From Bosea sp. (in: a-proteobacteria) (lineage in GTDB: Bacteria; Pseudomonadota; Alphaproteobacteria; Rhizobiales; Beijerinckiaceae), in assembly GCA_023910605.1 (NCBI GenBank), contig JAAVVV010000001.1:3152698-3216697 (forward strand): a DNA stretch of 64,000 nucleotides, read 5' to 3'. Under the pieces are notes generated by a model. It was not told where the DNA came from and searched no databases. It worked only from the letters and a program-made list of their open reading frames with translations. Below are positions 40,479 to 50,728 of the stretch, in pieces (the stretch's first letter is position 1; each line of letters opens with the position of its first letter). The position numbers were made by a program, and so were the translations under genes.

Positions 40479-40561
40479 TGTCCGGGTGTCCCTCACGCGC
40501 GGCACCTTGCGCGCCTTCGCTGGCAGACAACACCAGGGAGCGTCGTTGGTTGCGCGGGGCC

Positions 40562-41494
<933 letters not shown>

Positions 41495-41646
41495 CGGGCG
41501 GGACGTGCCTTGTGAGCCTGGGAACGCGCAAGTTTATGCGCGCGCATCGGATGTGGTTCATGCGGCTCATAGCGTTGTGCGCGCGCCCTGTCGACTCGCG
41601 TGCCGCGACGCAACTGCGAACATTGTGAATCGCGTTACCACGCCCT

Positions 41647-41697
41647 CACCCCTCTTGCCCCTCTTGCCCCTCTTGCCCCTCTTGGCCCTCTTGGCCC
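41647..41697. repeat. 9-bp tandem repeats upstream of uvrC
   Basis: Five or more copies of cctcttgcc (the last copies vary as cctcttggc) lie 30-80 bp before the uvrC start. They are pyrimidine-rich on the plus strand and would be prone to slippage. Confidence 0.85.
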
Positions 41698-41726
41698 CGC
41701 CCCCCTTCAGCGACTACATCAGGGGC

Positions 41727-43841
41727 ATGGGCCGCGACCGCATCGACGACATGCCAGACACCAGCCTCGACGAGATCGGGCTGGATGACGAAGCCGTGGC
41801 CGGAACCGTTGCGGACGCGGGCGAGGATGGCGCGGATGCCGCTGACATCGACCTCGCCGCCGTGCCCGAGCGCCTCAAGGCCGGCACGGAGGTCATCGGC
41901 AGCTTCGTGCGCAGCCTGCCGAATGCGCCGGGCGTCTACCGCATGTTCGATGCGGCTGGCGACGTGCTCTATGTCGGCAAGGCGAAGAACCTCAGGAAGC
42001 GCGTGGCCCAGTATGCCCAAGGGCGCGCCCATACCAACGCAGTGGCCCGGATGATCTCGGACACTGCGCAGATGGAGTTCGTCACCACCTCGACGGAGAC
42101 CGAGGCGCTGCTGCTGGAATCCAACCTCATCAAGCAGCTCAGACCGCGCTACAATGTGCTGCTGCGCGACGATAAATCCTTTCCCTACATCTTGCTGACA
42201 GGCGACCACCCCGCTCCGCAGATCACCAAGCATCGCGGCGCGCGCCATCGCAGGGGCGACTATTTCGGCCCCTTCGCCTCGGCCTGGGCGGTGAAGCGCA
42301 CGGTGGACGCGCTGCAGAAGGCGTTCCTCATCCGCTCCTGCTCCGACAGCTTCTATGCCAACCGCACGCGGCCTTGCCTGCTTTTCCAGATCAAGCGCTG
42401 CGCCGGCCCCTGCACGGGCGAGATATCGCACGCCGACTATGCAAGGCTCACGGACGAGGCGCGGGCCTTCCTGTCGGGCCGCGCCAGCGGCGTGAAGGCC
42501 GAGCTGGGCCGGCGCATGCAGGCGGCCTCGGAAGCCATGGAGTTCGAGACGGCGGCGCGCTATCGCGACCGGCTGGCGGCGCTCTCGGCCGTCACGGCAT
42601 CGCAGGACATCAACACCCGGACGGTCGAGGAGGCCGATGTCTTCGCCATCGACGAGCAGGCCGGGCAGTTCTGCGTCGAGATCTTCTTCTTCCGCAACTT
42701 CCAGAACTGGGGCAACCGCGCGCTGTTTCCGCGCGCCGACCGCGCCCTGCCCAGCGCCGAGGTGTTGGCCTCGGTCATCGCGCAGTTCTATGACGACAAG
42801 CCAGCCCCGCGCCTGGTCCTGCTCAGCCACGAGATCGAGGACATGGCGCTGATGTGCGAGGCGCTCTCGGCGCGCATGGGCCACAAGGTCGAGATCAGCG
42901 CGCCCCGCCGTGGCGAGAAGCGCGATCTGGTCGACATGGCGCTCAAGAACGCGCGCGAGGCGCTGGGCCGCAAGCTGGCGGAGGGCTCGGCCCAGACAAG
43001 GCTTCTGGCCGCTCTCGGCGAGGCCTTCGGGCTGACGAAGCCGCCGCGCCGCGTCGAGGTCTACGACAACTCGCACATCATGGGCACGAGTGCCGTGGGC
43101 GCGATGGTCGTGGCCGGGCCCGAAGGCTTCATGAAGACCCATTACCGCACCTACACCATCAGCGCCGACACCATCGCCGGCGACGACTACGGCATGATGC
43201 GCGAGATGCTGACCCGCCGCTTCGCCAGGATCGCCAGGGAGCGGGCCGCCAGCGCGGTGACCGACTTCATGGCGGCGGAGGAGAAGCTGGCGAACGAAGG
43301 GAAGGGCGCCGGCCCGCTTTCATCGCCAGCGCCCGAAGCGCGGGAAGGCGATGACAAAGGCCCCGCCGAAGCCGATGACGGCGCCTTCCCCTCCTGTCCG
43401 GACCTCGTCATCGTGGATGGCGGCAAGGGCCAGTTCGAGGCGGCGCGCGCGGTGATGAGGGAGTTGCGCGTCACCGACATTCCGTTGGTTGCCATCGCCA
43501 AGGGCGAGGACCGCAACGCCGGGCGCGAGACCTTCTTCATGGCGGGGCGCGAAGCCTTCAAGCTGCCCGATCGCGACCCTGCGCTCTATTTCATACAGCG
43601 CCTGCGCGACGAGGCCCACCGCTTCGCCATCGGCAGCCACCGCGCCAGGCGCAAGCGCGACGCCATGTCCAATCCTCTCGACGAGATCGCCGGCATCGGC
43701 CCCACCCGCAAGCGCGCGCTCCTGCTGCACTTCGGCACGCTGAAGGCGATCCAGCGCGCCTCGCTCGATGATCTGGCCCGCGCCCCCGGCGTGAACATGG
43801 CCACCGCGCGCGCGGTTCATGACTATTTCCACGAAGGCTGA
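41727..43841 (+). CDS. uvrC: Excinuclease ABC subunit UvrC
   Basis: Dual-incision nuclease of nucleotide excision repair. 704 residues from ATG 41727, with an acidic N-terminal extension of about 60 residues. GIY-YIG domain [23 protein letters not shown] motif around [13 protein letters not shown] that contacts UvrB; RNase H-like endonuclease with Asp in [20 protein letters not shown] and DEAHRFA; tandem HhH at the end ([16 protein letters not shown]). A charged 35-residue insertion (about 528-560) interrupts the endonuclease domain. Tandem 9-bp repeats lie just upstream. Confidence 0.96.
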   Translation: MGRDRIDDMPDTSLDEIGLDDEAVAGTVADAGEDGADAADIDLAAVPERLKAGTEVIGSFVRSLPNAPGVYRMFDAAGDVLYVGKAKNLRKRVAQYAQGRAHTNAVARMISDTAQMEFVTTSTETEALLLESNLIKQLRPRYNVLLRDDKSFPYILLTGDHPAPQITKHRGARHRRGDYFGPFASAWAVKRTVDALQKAFLIRSCSDSFYANRTRPCLLFQIKRCAGPCTGEISHADYARLTDEARAFLSGRASGVKAELGRRMQAASEAMEFETAARYRDRLAALSAVTASQDINTRTVEEADVFAIDEQAGQFCVEIFFFRNFQNWGNRALFPRADRALPSAEVLASVIAQFYDDKPAPRLVLLSHEIEDMALMCEALSARMGHKVEISAPRRGEKRDLVDMALKNAREALGRKLAEGSAQTRLLAALGEAFGLTKPPRRVEVYDNSHIMGTSAVGAMVVAGPEGFMKTHYRTYTISADTIAGDDYGMMREMLTRRFARIARERAASAVTDFMAAEEKLANEGKGAGPLSSPAPEAREGDDKGPAEADDGAFPSCPDLVIVDGGKGQFEAARAVMRELRVTDIPLVAIAKGEDRNAGRETFFMAGREAFKLPDRDPALYFIQRLRDEAHRFAIGSHRARRKRDAMSNPLDEIAGIGPTRKRALLLHFGTLKAIQRASLDDLARAPGVNMATARAVHDYFHEG

Positions 43842-43856
43842 GACACAGGGGACGCC

Positions 43857-44177
43857 ATGATCATCACCACCACAAACAGCATCGAAGGACGCCGCATCCT
43901 GAGCTATCACGGCGTCGTCACCGGCCAGACCATCGTGCAAGCCAGCATCTTCCGCGATTTGTTCGCCACGATCCGCGATGTCGTGGGAGGGCAATCGGGC
44001 TGCTATGACCGCATGCTGCGCGATGCCCGCGACGAAGCCCTCGCCGAACTCGCGGCCGAGGCCGAGGCGCGCGGCGCCAACGCCATCATCGGCGTGGACA
44101 TCGATTATGGCGCGCTGGGCTCGGGCGAATCCGTGCTGATGGTCTCCGCCTCCGGCACCGCCGTCATCATTGCCTGA
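43857..44177 (+). CDS. YbjQ/UPF0145 family protein (DUF74)
   Basis: 106 residues matching the YbjQ family, pentameric proteins often labelled heavy-metal-binding. TTTNSIEGRRILSYHGVVTGQTIV at the N-terminus and EAEARGANAIIGVDIDYG near the C-terminus are the family hallmarks. Function is unproven. It follows uvrC by 15 bp and may share its transcript. Confidence 0.9.
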   Translation: MIITTTNSIEGRRILSYHGVVTGQTIVQASIFRDLFATIRDVVGGQSGCYDRMLRDARDEALAELAAEAEARGANAIIGVDIDYGALGSGESVLMVSASGTAVIIA

Positions 44178-44233
44178 TGAAGGCCATGCGCCGTTCAGTT
44201 GACCGCCACCGAACATCCCTGTTGTGTAGCCCC

Positions 44234-44857
44234 ATGTCGATTCTGCCCGATAGCGTGAAAAGGCCGGGGCCTTATTCGGTGCCCAATCTGCTCACCTATG
44301 GCAGAATTCTCGCCATCCCCGCCGTCGTCGGCCTCCTGTTCTGGCCGCGCGAAGACTGGGTTCGCTGGGTCGCGCTCTTGATCTACATCATCGCCGCGAT
44401 CACCGACTATTTCGATGGCTACCTCGCCCGCGCCTGGCACCAGCAATCAGCGATCGGGCGCATGCTCGACCCCATCGCCGACAAGCTGCTGGTCGCCTCC
44501 TGCCTGCTCATGCTGGCGGCGGATGCGACCATCGCGGGGCTGTCGCTGTGGGCCGCCATCATCATCCTGTGCCGCGAGATCCTGGTTTCCGGCCTGCGCG
44601 AGTTCCTGGCCGGGCTCAAGGTCTCGGTCCCGGTCAGCAAGGTGGCCAAATGGAAGACCGTGGCGCAGCTCGTCGCCGTTGGCTTCCTCATCGCCGGCCC
44701 GGCCGGAGAGGTCGTGCTGCCCGGCACGATCGCCTTCGGCATCTTCCTTTTGTGGGTCGCGGCGGTCCTGACCATCTACACGGGTTGGGACTACTTCCGG
44801 TCAGGCATCCGCCATCTGGTGGATGAGGACGAGCGCAACCAGAAGCCAGGGCCGTGA
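44234..44857 (+). CDS. pgsA: CDP-diacylglycerol-glycerol-3-phosphate 3-phosphatidyltransferase
   Basis: Commits CDP-diacylglycerol to phosphatidylglycerol in the inner membrane. 207 residues, several helices. The CDP-alcohol phosphotransferase signature D-G-x2-A-R-x8-G-x3-D-x3-D is complete in DGYLARAWHQQ...GRMLDPIAD. In alphaproteobacteria pgsA, moaD and moaE commonly follow uvrC, as seen here. ATG 44234. Confidence 0.95.
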   Translation: MSILPDSVKRPGPYSVPNLLTYGRILAIPAVVGLLFWPREDWVRWVALLIYIIAAITDYFDGYLARAWHQQSAIGRMLDPIADKLLVASCLLMLAADATIAGLSLWAAIIILCREILVSGLREFLAGLKVSVPVSKVAKWKTVAQLVAVGFLIAGPAGEVVLPGTIAFGIFLLWVAAVLTIYTGWDYFRSGIRHLVDEDERNQKPGP

Positions 44858-44861
44858 CGCC

Positions 44862-45116
44862 ATGACCAAGCTCGTCTATTTCGCCTGGGTGCGCGAACGC
44901 ATCGGCAAGCCCGAGGAGATCGTCACGCTGCCCGAGGCCGTGGCCACTGTCGCGGACCTGCTGACCTGGCAGAAGACTCGCGGCGAGGAATACGAGCATG
45001 CCTTCGAGCATGCGTCGGTCATCCGCGTGGCGCTGGACAAGAAGCACGCCAAAGATGACGCGCCGATTGCTGGCGCAAGCGAGATCGCCTTCTTCCCGCC
45101 CATGACGGGGGGGTGA
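44862..45116 (+). CDS. moaD: Molybdopterin synthase sulfur carrier subunit
   Basis: 84-residue ubiquitin-like protein ending PPMTGG. The C-terminal Gly-Gly is thiocarboxylated and donates sulfur to precursor Z within molybdopterin synthase. The start KLVYFAWVRERIGKPEE and the mid-part IRVALDKKHA are typical. It begins 4 bp after pgsA and ends 1 bp before the moaE start, so all three are one operon. Confidence 0.95.
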   Translation: MTKLVYFAWVRERIGKPEEIVTLPEAVATVADLLTWQKTRGEEYEHAFEHASVIRVALDKKHAKDDAPIAGASEIAFFPPMTGG

Positions 45117-45117
45117 G

Positions 45118-45570
45118 GTGAGCGCCCTCATCCGCATCCAGGCAGAGCCCTTCGACGTGCCGGCCGAGACCGCGCGCCTGATGGCGGGCCGGGCCGATAT
45201 CGGCGGCATCGTCACCTTCACCGGCCTGTGCCGTGATGAGGGCGGGCGGCTGAAGGCGCTGGAACTGGAACATTATCCCGGCATGGCCGAGGATGAGATC
45301 GGCCGCGTGGCGGCGAGCGCATGGTCCCGCTGGCCGCTGCTGGGGCTCACCGCCATTCACCGCTTCGGCCTCATCAGGCCCGGCGAGGACATCGTGCTCG
45401 TCATCGCCGCATCGGCGCATCGCCGCGCCGCCTTCGAGGCTGCGGATTTCATGATGGACTATCTCAAGACCCGCGCTCCTTTCTGGAAACGCGAGCACCT
45501 GATCGATGGCGGCGCGGGCGGCTGGGTGGAGGCCAAGGCCGAGGATGATGCAGCAGCGCAGCGCTGGTGA
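45118..45570 (+). CDS. moaE: Molybdopterin synthase catalytic subunit
   Basis: 150 residues from GTG 45118, placed right behind the moaD stop (gggggtgaggtg supplies the ribosome site inside moaD). FTGLCRDEGGRLKALELEHYPGM, HRFGLIRPGEDIVLV and the catalytic Lys region YLKTRAPFWKREH are intact. With MoaD it inserts the dithiolene sulfurs of molybdenum cofactor. Back-to-back stops with the convergent DUF1003 gene. Confidence 0.96.
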   Translation: MSALIRIQAEPFDVPAETARLMAGRADIGGIVTFTGLCRDEGGRLKALELEHYPGMAEDEIGRVAASAWSRWPLLGLTAIHRFGLIRPGEDIVLVIAASAHRRAAFEAADFMMDYLKTRAPFWKREHLIDGGAGGWVEAKAEDDAAAQRW

Positions 45571-46074
45571 TCAGGTTTTGTTGCTTGCAACGTCCATCCG
45601 CTTCAGCACCTCATCCACCTTGTCATGCAGCGCCATGATCTCGATTTCGGCCTTGAGATTCACCTCGTAGTCCAGCTGCGCCTCGATCCGGTCCTTTGCC
45701 GCCTGCCGGTTCTGGCTCATCATGATGATCGGGGCCTGGATCGCCGCGATCATCGACAGGATCAGGTTGAGGAAGATGTAGGGGTAAGGGTCGAAGCGCT
45801 CCGGGTACGCCAGCAGCCACGAGTTGAGCAGGGCCCAGCCCACAAGAAACAGGCCGAAGCCGCTGACAAAGAACCACGAGCCGCCCCATCTGGCGACGCT
45901 GTCCGACAGCCGCTGGCCGAATGTCATGTCATCGTCATAGTGCTGGCTGGCATTGCGCGAGACATGCCGCTTCTGGGCAACATGCATGATCGCGCGGCGC
46001 TGGGTCTGGCTGAGATGCTCGACACCGCTTTCCAGCAGTTCATGCGCCAGCGCGCGAATGCGTTCGTCCATCAT
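45571..46074 (-). CDS. DUF1003 membrane protein
   Basis: 167 residues, two central helices (GGSWFFVSGFGLFLVGWALL and IFLNLILSMIAAIQAPIIMM) and the family motif MSQNRQAAKDRIEAQLDYEVN, followed by a helical C-terminus. A gaggagat ribosome site precedes ATG 46074 (ATG 46071 follows at once). The function of the family is unknown. Its stop directly abuts the moaE stop. Confidence 0.88.
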   Translation of the reverse strand: MMDERIRALAHELLESGVEHLSQTQRRAIMHVAQKRHVSRNASQHYDDDMTFGQRLSDSVARWGGSWFFVSGFGLFLVGWALLNSWLLAYPERFDPYPYIFLNLILSMIAAIQAPIIMMSQNRQAAKDRIEAQLDYEVNLKAEIEIMALHDKVDEVLKRMDVASNKT

Positions 46075-46146
46075 GGGATCTCCTCACGATCTGAGCGGAG
46101 GATAGCCTGCCTGTGAACGATAATCGATGGAACCACACGTACAACG

Positions 46147-46175
46147 CGTTATCCTGAAACAAGCCCGGGATAACG
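46147..46175. repeat. Inverted repeat between ilvE and DUF1003 gene
   Basis: A perfect 8-bp inverted repeat CGTTATCC/GGATAACG with a 13-nt loop lies just beyond the ilvE stop, upstream of the DUF1003 gene. No T-tract. It could be a weak ilvE terminator or an operator. Confidence 0.35.
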
Positions 46176-46189
46176 GCTGTCGCACGATG

Positions 46190-47077
46190 TCAGACCGCGT
46201 TGCTCTTCGGCCTCACCGCCTCAGCATAGGCTTCCACCATCGTCCGGCTCATGTTGCCCGGCGTGAAGCGGTAGGGTCCGACCTCCGACACGGGCGTGAC
46301 CTCCGCCGCCGAGCCCACGATGAAGCATTCGTTGAAGCTGGCCAACTCGTCCGGCATGATCCGGCGCTCGATCACCTCCATGCCCTGCGCCCTGGCCAGC
46401 GCGATCACGGTCTGCCGGGTGAGGCCGTTGAGGAAGCAGTCGGCGATGGGCGTGTGGATGGCGCCATCCTTGATGAAGAAGATGTTCGCGCCCGTGCATT
46501 CCGCCACGCGGCCCTGCCAGTCCAGCATCATCGCGTCGGCATAGCCCTTCTTTTCGGCCTTGTGCTTGGAGATGGTGCAGATCATGTACAGCCCCGCAGC
46601 CTTGGCATGGACGGGCGCGCATTGCGGATCGGGCCGCCGATACTCGGCGATGTCGAGGCGGATGCCCTTCATCTTGGTCTCGATGTCGAACATCGAGGGC
46701 CAGACCCAGGCCGCGATGGCGACATGGATGGTGTTGGCCTGCGCCGAGACGGCCATCATTTCCGAACCGCGCCAGGCCACGGGGCGGACATACTGGTCGC
46801 CGCCGCCCATCAGCCGCACCACCTCGTCCTTGGCTGCGTTCAATTCCTCGACCGAATAGGGAATCTCGAAATCCATCAGCTCCGCCGACTTGCGGAAGCG
46901 GATGGAGTGCTCCGCGGACTTGAAGATCACGCCACCATAGGCGCGCTCGCCCTCGAACACGCAGGAGCCGTAATGCAGGCCATGGGTCAGCACATGCACC
47001 TTGGCGTCGCGCCAGGGGATGATCTTGCCATCCATCCAGATCACGCCATCGCGGTCGTCAAACGGTATGATGGCCAT
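46190..47077 (-). CDS. ilvE: Branched-chain amino acid aminotransferase
   Basis: PLP enzyme (fold type IV) for the last step of Leu, Ile and Val synthesis. 295 residues. LTHGLHYGSCVFEGERAY is the substrate-side loop, Lys in HAKAAGLYM is the PLP lysine, and ECTGANIFFIKDG and GLTRQTVIALA bind phosphate. A gggagc ribosome site precedes ATG 47077. Divergent from petP with a 157-bp control region; ilvE beside petP-petR is a known alphaproteobacterial arrangement. Complements leuBCD in this window. Confidence 0.95.
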   Translation of the reverse strand: MAIIPFDDRDGVIWMDGKIIPWRDAKVHVLTHGLHYGSCVFEGERAYGGVIFKSAEHSIRFRKSAELMDFEIPYSVEELNAAKDEVVRLMGGGDQYVRPVAWRGSEMMAVSAQANTIHVAIAAWVWPSMFDIETKMKGIRLDIAEYRRPDPQCAPVHAKAAGLYMICTISKHKAEKKGYADAMMLDWQGRVAECTGANIFFIKDGAIHTPIADCFLNGLTRQTVIALARAQGMEVIERRIMPDELASFNECFIVGSAAEVTPVSEVGPYRFTPGNMSRTMVEAYAEAVRPKSNAV

Positions 47078-47175
47078 GGCTATGCTCCCTTGCGATGGTC
47101 CCTGTGATGCGGGACCTTGTGGTTTTGCGTACGCTGCGAGCTGAAAACCGGATATATCATGTCCGCGTCGCAGGG

Positions 47176-47222
47176 TTGACGGGTAACGAACCAACTGAGA
47201 TATGTCAACAAGGCTGACGTAT
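47176..47222 (+). promoter_or_regulatory. petP promoter with overlapping operator-like palindrome
   Basis: TTGACG (47176-47181) and GATATG (47199-47204), 17 bp apart, put the transcript start near 47211. An imperfect palindrome ATATGTCA-N7-TGACGTAT (47200-47222, 7 of 8 matches) covers the -10 and the start point, as expected for autoregulation by a MarR-type repressor. Inferred. Confidence 0.5.
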
Positions 47223-47234
47223 ATGGGAGTCCCG

Positions 47235-47768
47235 ATGACAGCGACCGCCCTTGCCCGAAAGACCGGCGGCGCCGACGAGCCCGGGGCGGGCGCAGGCCGC
47301 GATGCTGGCTCCGGCGTGCCCTATGAGTTGATCGAGCTGTTCTTCTTCGCCTATCGTGACTTCGTCAGCGATCCTGACAGGTTGCTGGGCGAACTTGCCT
47401 TCGGGCGCGCCCATCACCGCGTGCTGCATTTCGTTAACCGTAATCCGGGCCTTACGATCGCCGAACTGCTGGACATTCTCAAGATCACCAAGCAGAGCCT
47501 CAACCGGGTGCTCAAGGAACTGGTCGAGAAGGAATTCATCGAGGTGAGGACAGGCCATGCCGACCGCCGCCAGCGCCATCTGCACGCCACGCCGGCCGGC
47601 GCGGCGCTGGCCGCGCAGCTGGCAGCGGTTCAGGGTCGGCGCATCCACGCCGCGCTGGGCGCCATCCCCCCCCACGCCCAGGCGGTCGTCGAAGCCTATC
47701 TGACGGCCATGATCGACCCGGCCGAACGCGGCCCGGTGATCGAGCGCATCCGCAAGGGGACGCGCTGA
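47235..47768 (+). CDS. petP: MarR-family regulator, PetP-like
   Basis: 177 residues. Winged-helix region: RAHHRVLHFVNRNPGLTIAELLDILKITKQSLNRVLKELVEKEFI with the wing RTGHADRRQRHLHAT. In Rhodobacter capsulatus petP and petR lie upstream of the bc1 genes and PetR is needed for growth; the same order with a bc1 operon 3-4 kb away supports the name. ATG 47235 was chosen since GGGAG lies 5 bp upstream and the predicted transcript begins after the earlier ATG 47202. Its stop overlaps petR (TGATG). Confidence 0.87.
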   Translation: MTATALARKTGGADEPGAGAGRDAGSGVPYELIELFFFAYRDFVSDPDRLLGELAFGRAHHRVLHFVNRNPGLTIAELLDILKITKQSLNRVLKELVEKEFIEVRTGHADRRQRHLHATPAGAALAAQLAAVQGRRIHAALGAIPPHAQAVVEAYLTAMIDPAERGPVIERIRKGTR

Positions 47769-48499
47769 TGAGCCTGCGTCCACGCGCGCCGCTGGCCGAT
47801 GAAGCGCCGCACATCCTTGTGGTCGATGATGACCGGCGTCTGCGTGACCTGCTCTCCCGCTTTCTCGGCGAGAACGGCTATCGCGTCTCGGCTGCGGCCA
47901 ATGCCGCCGATGCCGCGGCGCGCCTGACCCATCTCACCTTCGACGCCCTCGTGCTCGACGTGATGATGCCCGGCGAGAACGGCTTCGACTTCGCCCGGCG
48001 TCTGCGCGAGACCTCGCGCGTGCCGATCCTGATGCTGACGGCGCGGGCCAACGCCGCCGACCGGGTGACAGGGCTCGAACTGGGCGCGGATGATTACCTG
48101 CCCAAGCCCTTCGAGCCGCGCGAACTGCTGCTGCGCCTCGGCAACATCCTCAAGCGCAGCCCCCTCGCCAACACGGATGCCGAGAGCGCAGGCCGGCCCG
48201 ACTTCGTGCGGTTCGGCGTCTTCCTTTACTGGCCTGACCGGGGCGAACTGCGCCGCGGCGACGAGACCGTGCGCCTGACCGAGCGCGAGCGGGAGATCCT
48301 CTCACTGCTCGCCTCGCGCCAGGGCGAGCCCGTCTCCCGCGACGAACTGGGCGGAGGCGACGAAGCGCTGGCCAATGAGCGCACCGTGGACGTGCAGATC
48401 AACCGGCTGCGCCGCAAGATCGAGCGCGACCCCGCCGACCCGCTGCTGCTGCAGACCGTCCGCGGCGTGGGCTACCGCCTCGTCATCGACAGGGGTTGA
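47768..48499 (+). CDS. petR: OmpR-family response regulator, PetR-like
   Basis: 243 residues. Receiver domain with VVDDDRRLRDLL, phosphoacceptor Asp64 in LVLDVMMPGENG and conserved Lys in YLPKPFEPREL, then a C-terminal winged helix (about 150-240) with RTVDVQINRLRRKIERDP and VRGVGYRL. It overlaps petP by one base and precedes a histidine kinase gene by 3 bp, so the three form an operon. By analogy with Rhodobacter it may control cytochrome bc1 or envelope genes. Confidence 0.92.
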   Translation: MSLRPRAPLADEAPHILVVDDDRRLRDLLSRFLGENGYRVSAAANAADAAARLTHLTFDALVLDVMMPGENGFDFARRLRETSRVPILMLTARANAADRVTGLELGADDYLPKPFEPRELLLRLGNILKRSPLANTDAESAGRPDFVRFGVFLYWPDRGELRRGDETVRLTEREREILSLLASRQGEPVSRDELGGGDEALANERTVDVQINRLRRKIERDPADPLLLQTVRGVGYRLVIDRG

Positions 48500-48502
48500 T
48501 CG

Positions 48503-49963
48503 GTGCAGGCGGGGAGCAAGCCGGGAGGGCGTGTCACGGGCGCGCTCATGGGCGCGGCCCGCCTTGCCCGGCGCGGGCTCGCCGCCCTGTCCGGCGCCGT
48601 CGGCATGCCGCGGCGCGCCGGCAAACGCGCGCTGGGCGCCACCCAGAGGCCCATGCGCTGGCTTGGCCGCTTCCTGCCGCGCGGGCTTTACGGTCGCTCC
48701 CTGGTCATCGTCATCGCGCCCGTGGTCGTGCTGCAATCGGTGGTGGCCTATGTCTTCATGGAGCGCCACTGGCAGCTCGTGACGCGCCGCCTGTCCGCAT
48801 CGGTCACGGCCGATGTCTCGGCGCTGATCGATGTCTACAAGAGCTTCCCGCAGGACAAGGATGCGAGCGCGCTGCAGCGCATCGCGCAGGAGCGGCTCAA
48901 CCTCGACATGGACATCCTGCCCAATGCCGAGCTGCCGCCTGCCCTGCCGCGTCCCTTCTTTTCGCTGCTCGACCAGGCGCTCTCGCGCCAGCTCGAATTG
49001 CAGATCGCCCAGCCCTTCTGGCTCGACACGGTGGGGCAATCGGATTTCGTCGAGATCCGCGTCAAGGTGGATCAGGATGTGATGCGCGTTGTGGCGCGCC
49101 GCAGCGCGGCCTATGCCTCGAACAGCCACATCTTCATGGTCTGGATGCTGGGCACTTCACTGGTGCTCCTCACCGTGGCGGTGCTCTTCCTGCGCAACCA
49201 GATCAAGCCGATCCTCTCGCTGGCCGATGCGGCGGAAAGCTTCGGCAAGGGCCGCGACATCGAGTTCCGCCCGCGCGGCGCCACGGAGGTGCGTCAGGCC
49301 GGCCACGCCTTCCTCGAGATGAAGCGCCGCGTCGAGCGCACCTTGAGCGAGCGCACCACCATGCTGAACGGGGTCAGCCACGATCTTCGCACCATCCTGA
49401 CGCGCTTCAAGCTCTCGCTGGCGCTGCTTGATCGCCACCCCGAGATCGAGGCGATCGAGAAGGATGTCGACGAGATGAGCCGGATGCTCGAGGCCTATCT
49501 GGCCTTCGTGCGCGGCGAGGCGGGAGAAATCCCGCTCGCCACCGATATCCGCGCACTTCTGGAGGAGTTGAAGGCCGATGCAGAGCGCCAGGGCCATGAC
49601 ACCGATCTCAGCGTCATCGGCGACCCTGTGGTGGTGGTGCGCCCCGACGCCATCCGCCGCGTGCTGACCAACCTCGTCTCCAACGCCGCGCGCCATGGCG
49701 ACCGCATCGCCATAACCGCCACGCATGATGCCCGCTACCTGATCGTGACCGTGGATGATGACGGCCCCGGCATCCCGCCCGACATGCGCGAGGAGGTGTT
49801 CAAGCCGTTCGTTCGGCTCGACGAGGCCCGCAACGTCGACGAGGGCGGCTCCGGCCTTGGCCTCGCCATCTCGCGTGACATCGCGCGCAGCCATGGCGGC
49901 GACATCGCCCTGCTCGACAGCCCGATGGGCGGCATCAGGGCGATGCTGAGATTGCCCGTCTAG
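48503..49963 (+). CDS. Membrane sensor histidine kinase
   Basis: 486 residues from GTG 48503. A basic cytoplasmic N-terminus of about 65 residues precedes TM1 (LVIVIAPVVVLQSVVAYVF), a periplasmic sensor of about 130 residues and TM2 (HIFMVWMLGTSLVLLTVAVLFL). HAMP, DHp with His about 293 in NGVSHDLRTILTRF, and a catalytic domain with NLVSNAARHG, DDDGPGIPP and GGSGLGLAI follow. EnvZ-like layout; the cognate partner is PetR 3 bp upstream. The stimulus is unknown. Convergent with apt. Confidence 0.93.
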   Translation: MQAGSKPGGRVTGALMGAARLARRGLAALSGAVGMPRRAGKRALGATQRPMRWLGRFLPRGLYGRSLVIVIAPVVVLQSVVAYVFMERHWQLVTRRLSASVTADVSALIDVYKSFPQDKDASALQRIAQERLNLDMDILPNAELPPALPRPFFSLLDQALSRQLELQIAQPFWLDTVGQSDFVEIRVKVDQDVMRVVARRSAAYASNSHIFMVWMLGTSLVLLTVAVLFLRNQIKPILSLADAAESFGKGRDIEFRPRGATEVRQAGHAFLEMKRRVERTLSERTTMLNGVSHDLRTILTRFKLSLALLDRHPEIEAIEKDVDEMSRMLEAYLAFVRGEAGEIPLATDIRALLEELKADAERQGHDTDLSVIGDPVVVVRPDAIRRVLTNLVSNAARHGDRIAITATHDARYLIVTVDDDGPGIPPDMREEVFKPFVRLDEARNVDEGGSGLGLAISRDIARSHGGDIALLDSPMGGIRAMLRLPV

Positions 49964-50032
49964 GCTTCCACCGGCGCCGCCGCCATGCCTCGCGGCCCGA
50001 AGCAGACCATTCCAGACGCGCCGCCTGACGTG

Positions 50033-50560
50033 TCAGTGGCCGTCGAACTGGACGAGAGTGCGCACCGGCACGCCGAGCCTCCTGATCTTGTCAGCGCCGC
50101 CCAGCTCCGGCAGGTCGATGACAAAGCACGCAGCCACCACCTCCGCGCCCAGGCTGCTCAGCAGTTTGACCGCGCCCTCGGCCGTCCCGCCCGTGGCGAT
50201 CAAATCGTCCACCAGGATGACACGCTCGCCCCTGAGCACGCCGTCGCTGTGCATCTCCATCTCGTCCACGCCATATTCGAGCGAATAGGCCACACGGATC
50301 GTGGCATGGGGCAGCTTGCCCTTCTTCCGGATCGGCACGAAGCCGGCGGAGAGCTGATGCGCGATCGCGCCGCCAAGGATGAAGCCCCGCGCCTCGATCC
50401 CCGCCACCTTGTCGATCTTGGCCCCGGCGAAAGGGTGCACAAGCTCGTCCACCGAGCGGCGGAAGGCGCGGGCATCGCCGAGCAGCGTGGTGATGTCGCG
50501 AAAGAGAATGCCCGCCTTGGGATAGTCCGGGATGGTGCGGATCGAGTCCATGAGATTCAT
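50033..50560 (-). CDS. apt: Adenine phosphoribosyltransferase
   Basis: Salvages adenine to AMP using PRPP. 175 residues from ATG 50560 (ATG 50551 is an alternative). [24 protein letters not shown] and the PRPP-binding loop [17 protein letters not shown] are intact. It sits downstream of the bc1 genes on the same strand, separated by a small divergent gene and a terminator, so it is not obviously co-transcribed with them. Confidence 0.96.
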   Translation of the reverse strand: MNLMDSIRTIPDYPKAGILFRDITTLLGDARAFRRSVDELVHPFAGAKIDKVAGIEARGFILGGAIAHQLSAGFVPIRKKGKLPHATIRVAYSLEYGVDEMEMHSDGVLRGERVILVDDLIATGGTAEGAVKLLSSLGAEVVAACFVIDLPELGGADKIRRLGVPVRTLVQFDGH

Positions 50561-50728
50561 GTCAAGCGAAGTCCTTGTCGCGCCAGCACAGGCCGCGCCT
50601 TTCGGTTTCGTCATCTTTTGTCCACGGAGGAGATAATGGCCCGAGGCTATTAACGGCCAGCATAGATGCGCCGTGCCGTTCGGCAACCCCAATCCGCGCG
50701 TAGCCAAGCCCAGACAGGAGCCCTTGCC

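Noticed and set aside
41647..41697. Short repeats considered as a CRISPR-like array
   Set aside because: The 9-bp units are contiguous with no spacers and there are no cas genes in the window.
48302..49129. Minus-strand frame opposite the histidine kinase
   Set aside because: Shadow of petR and the kinase gene; no motifs.
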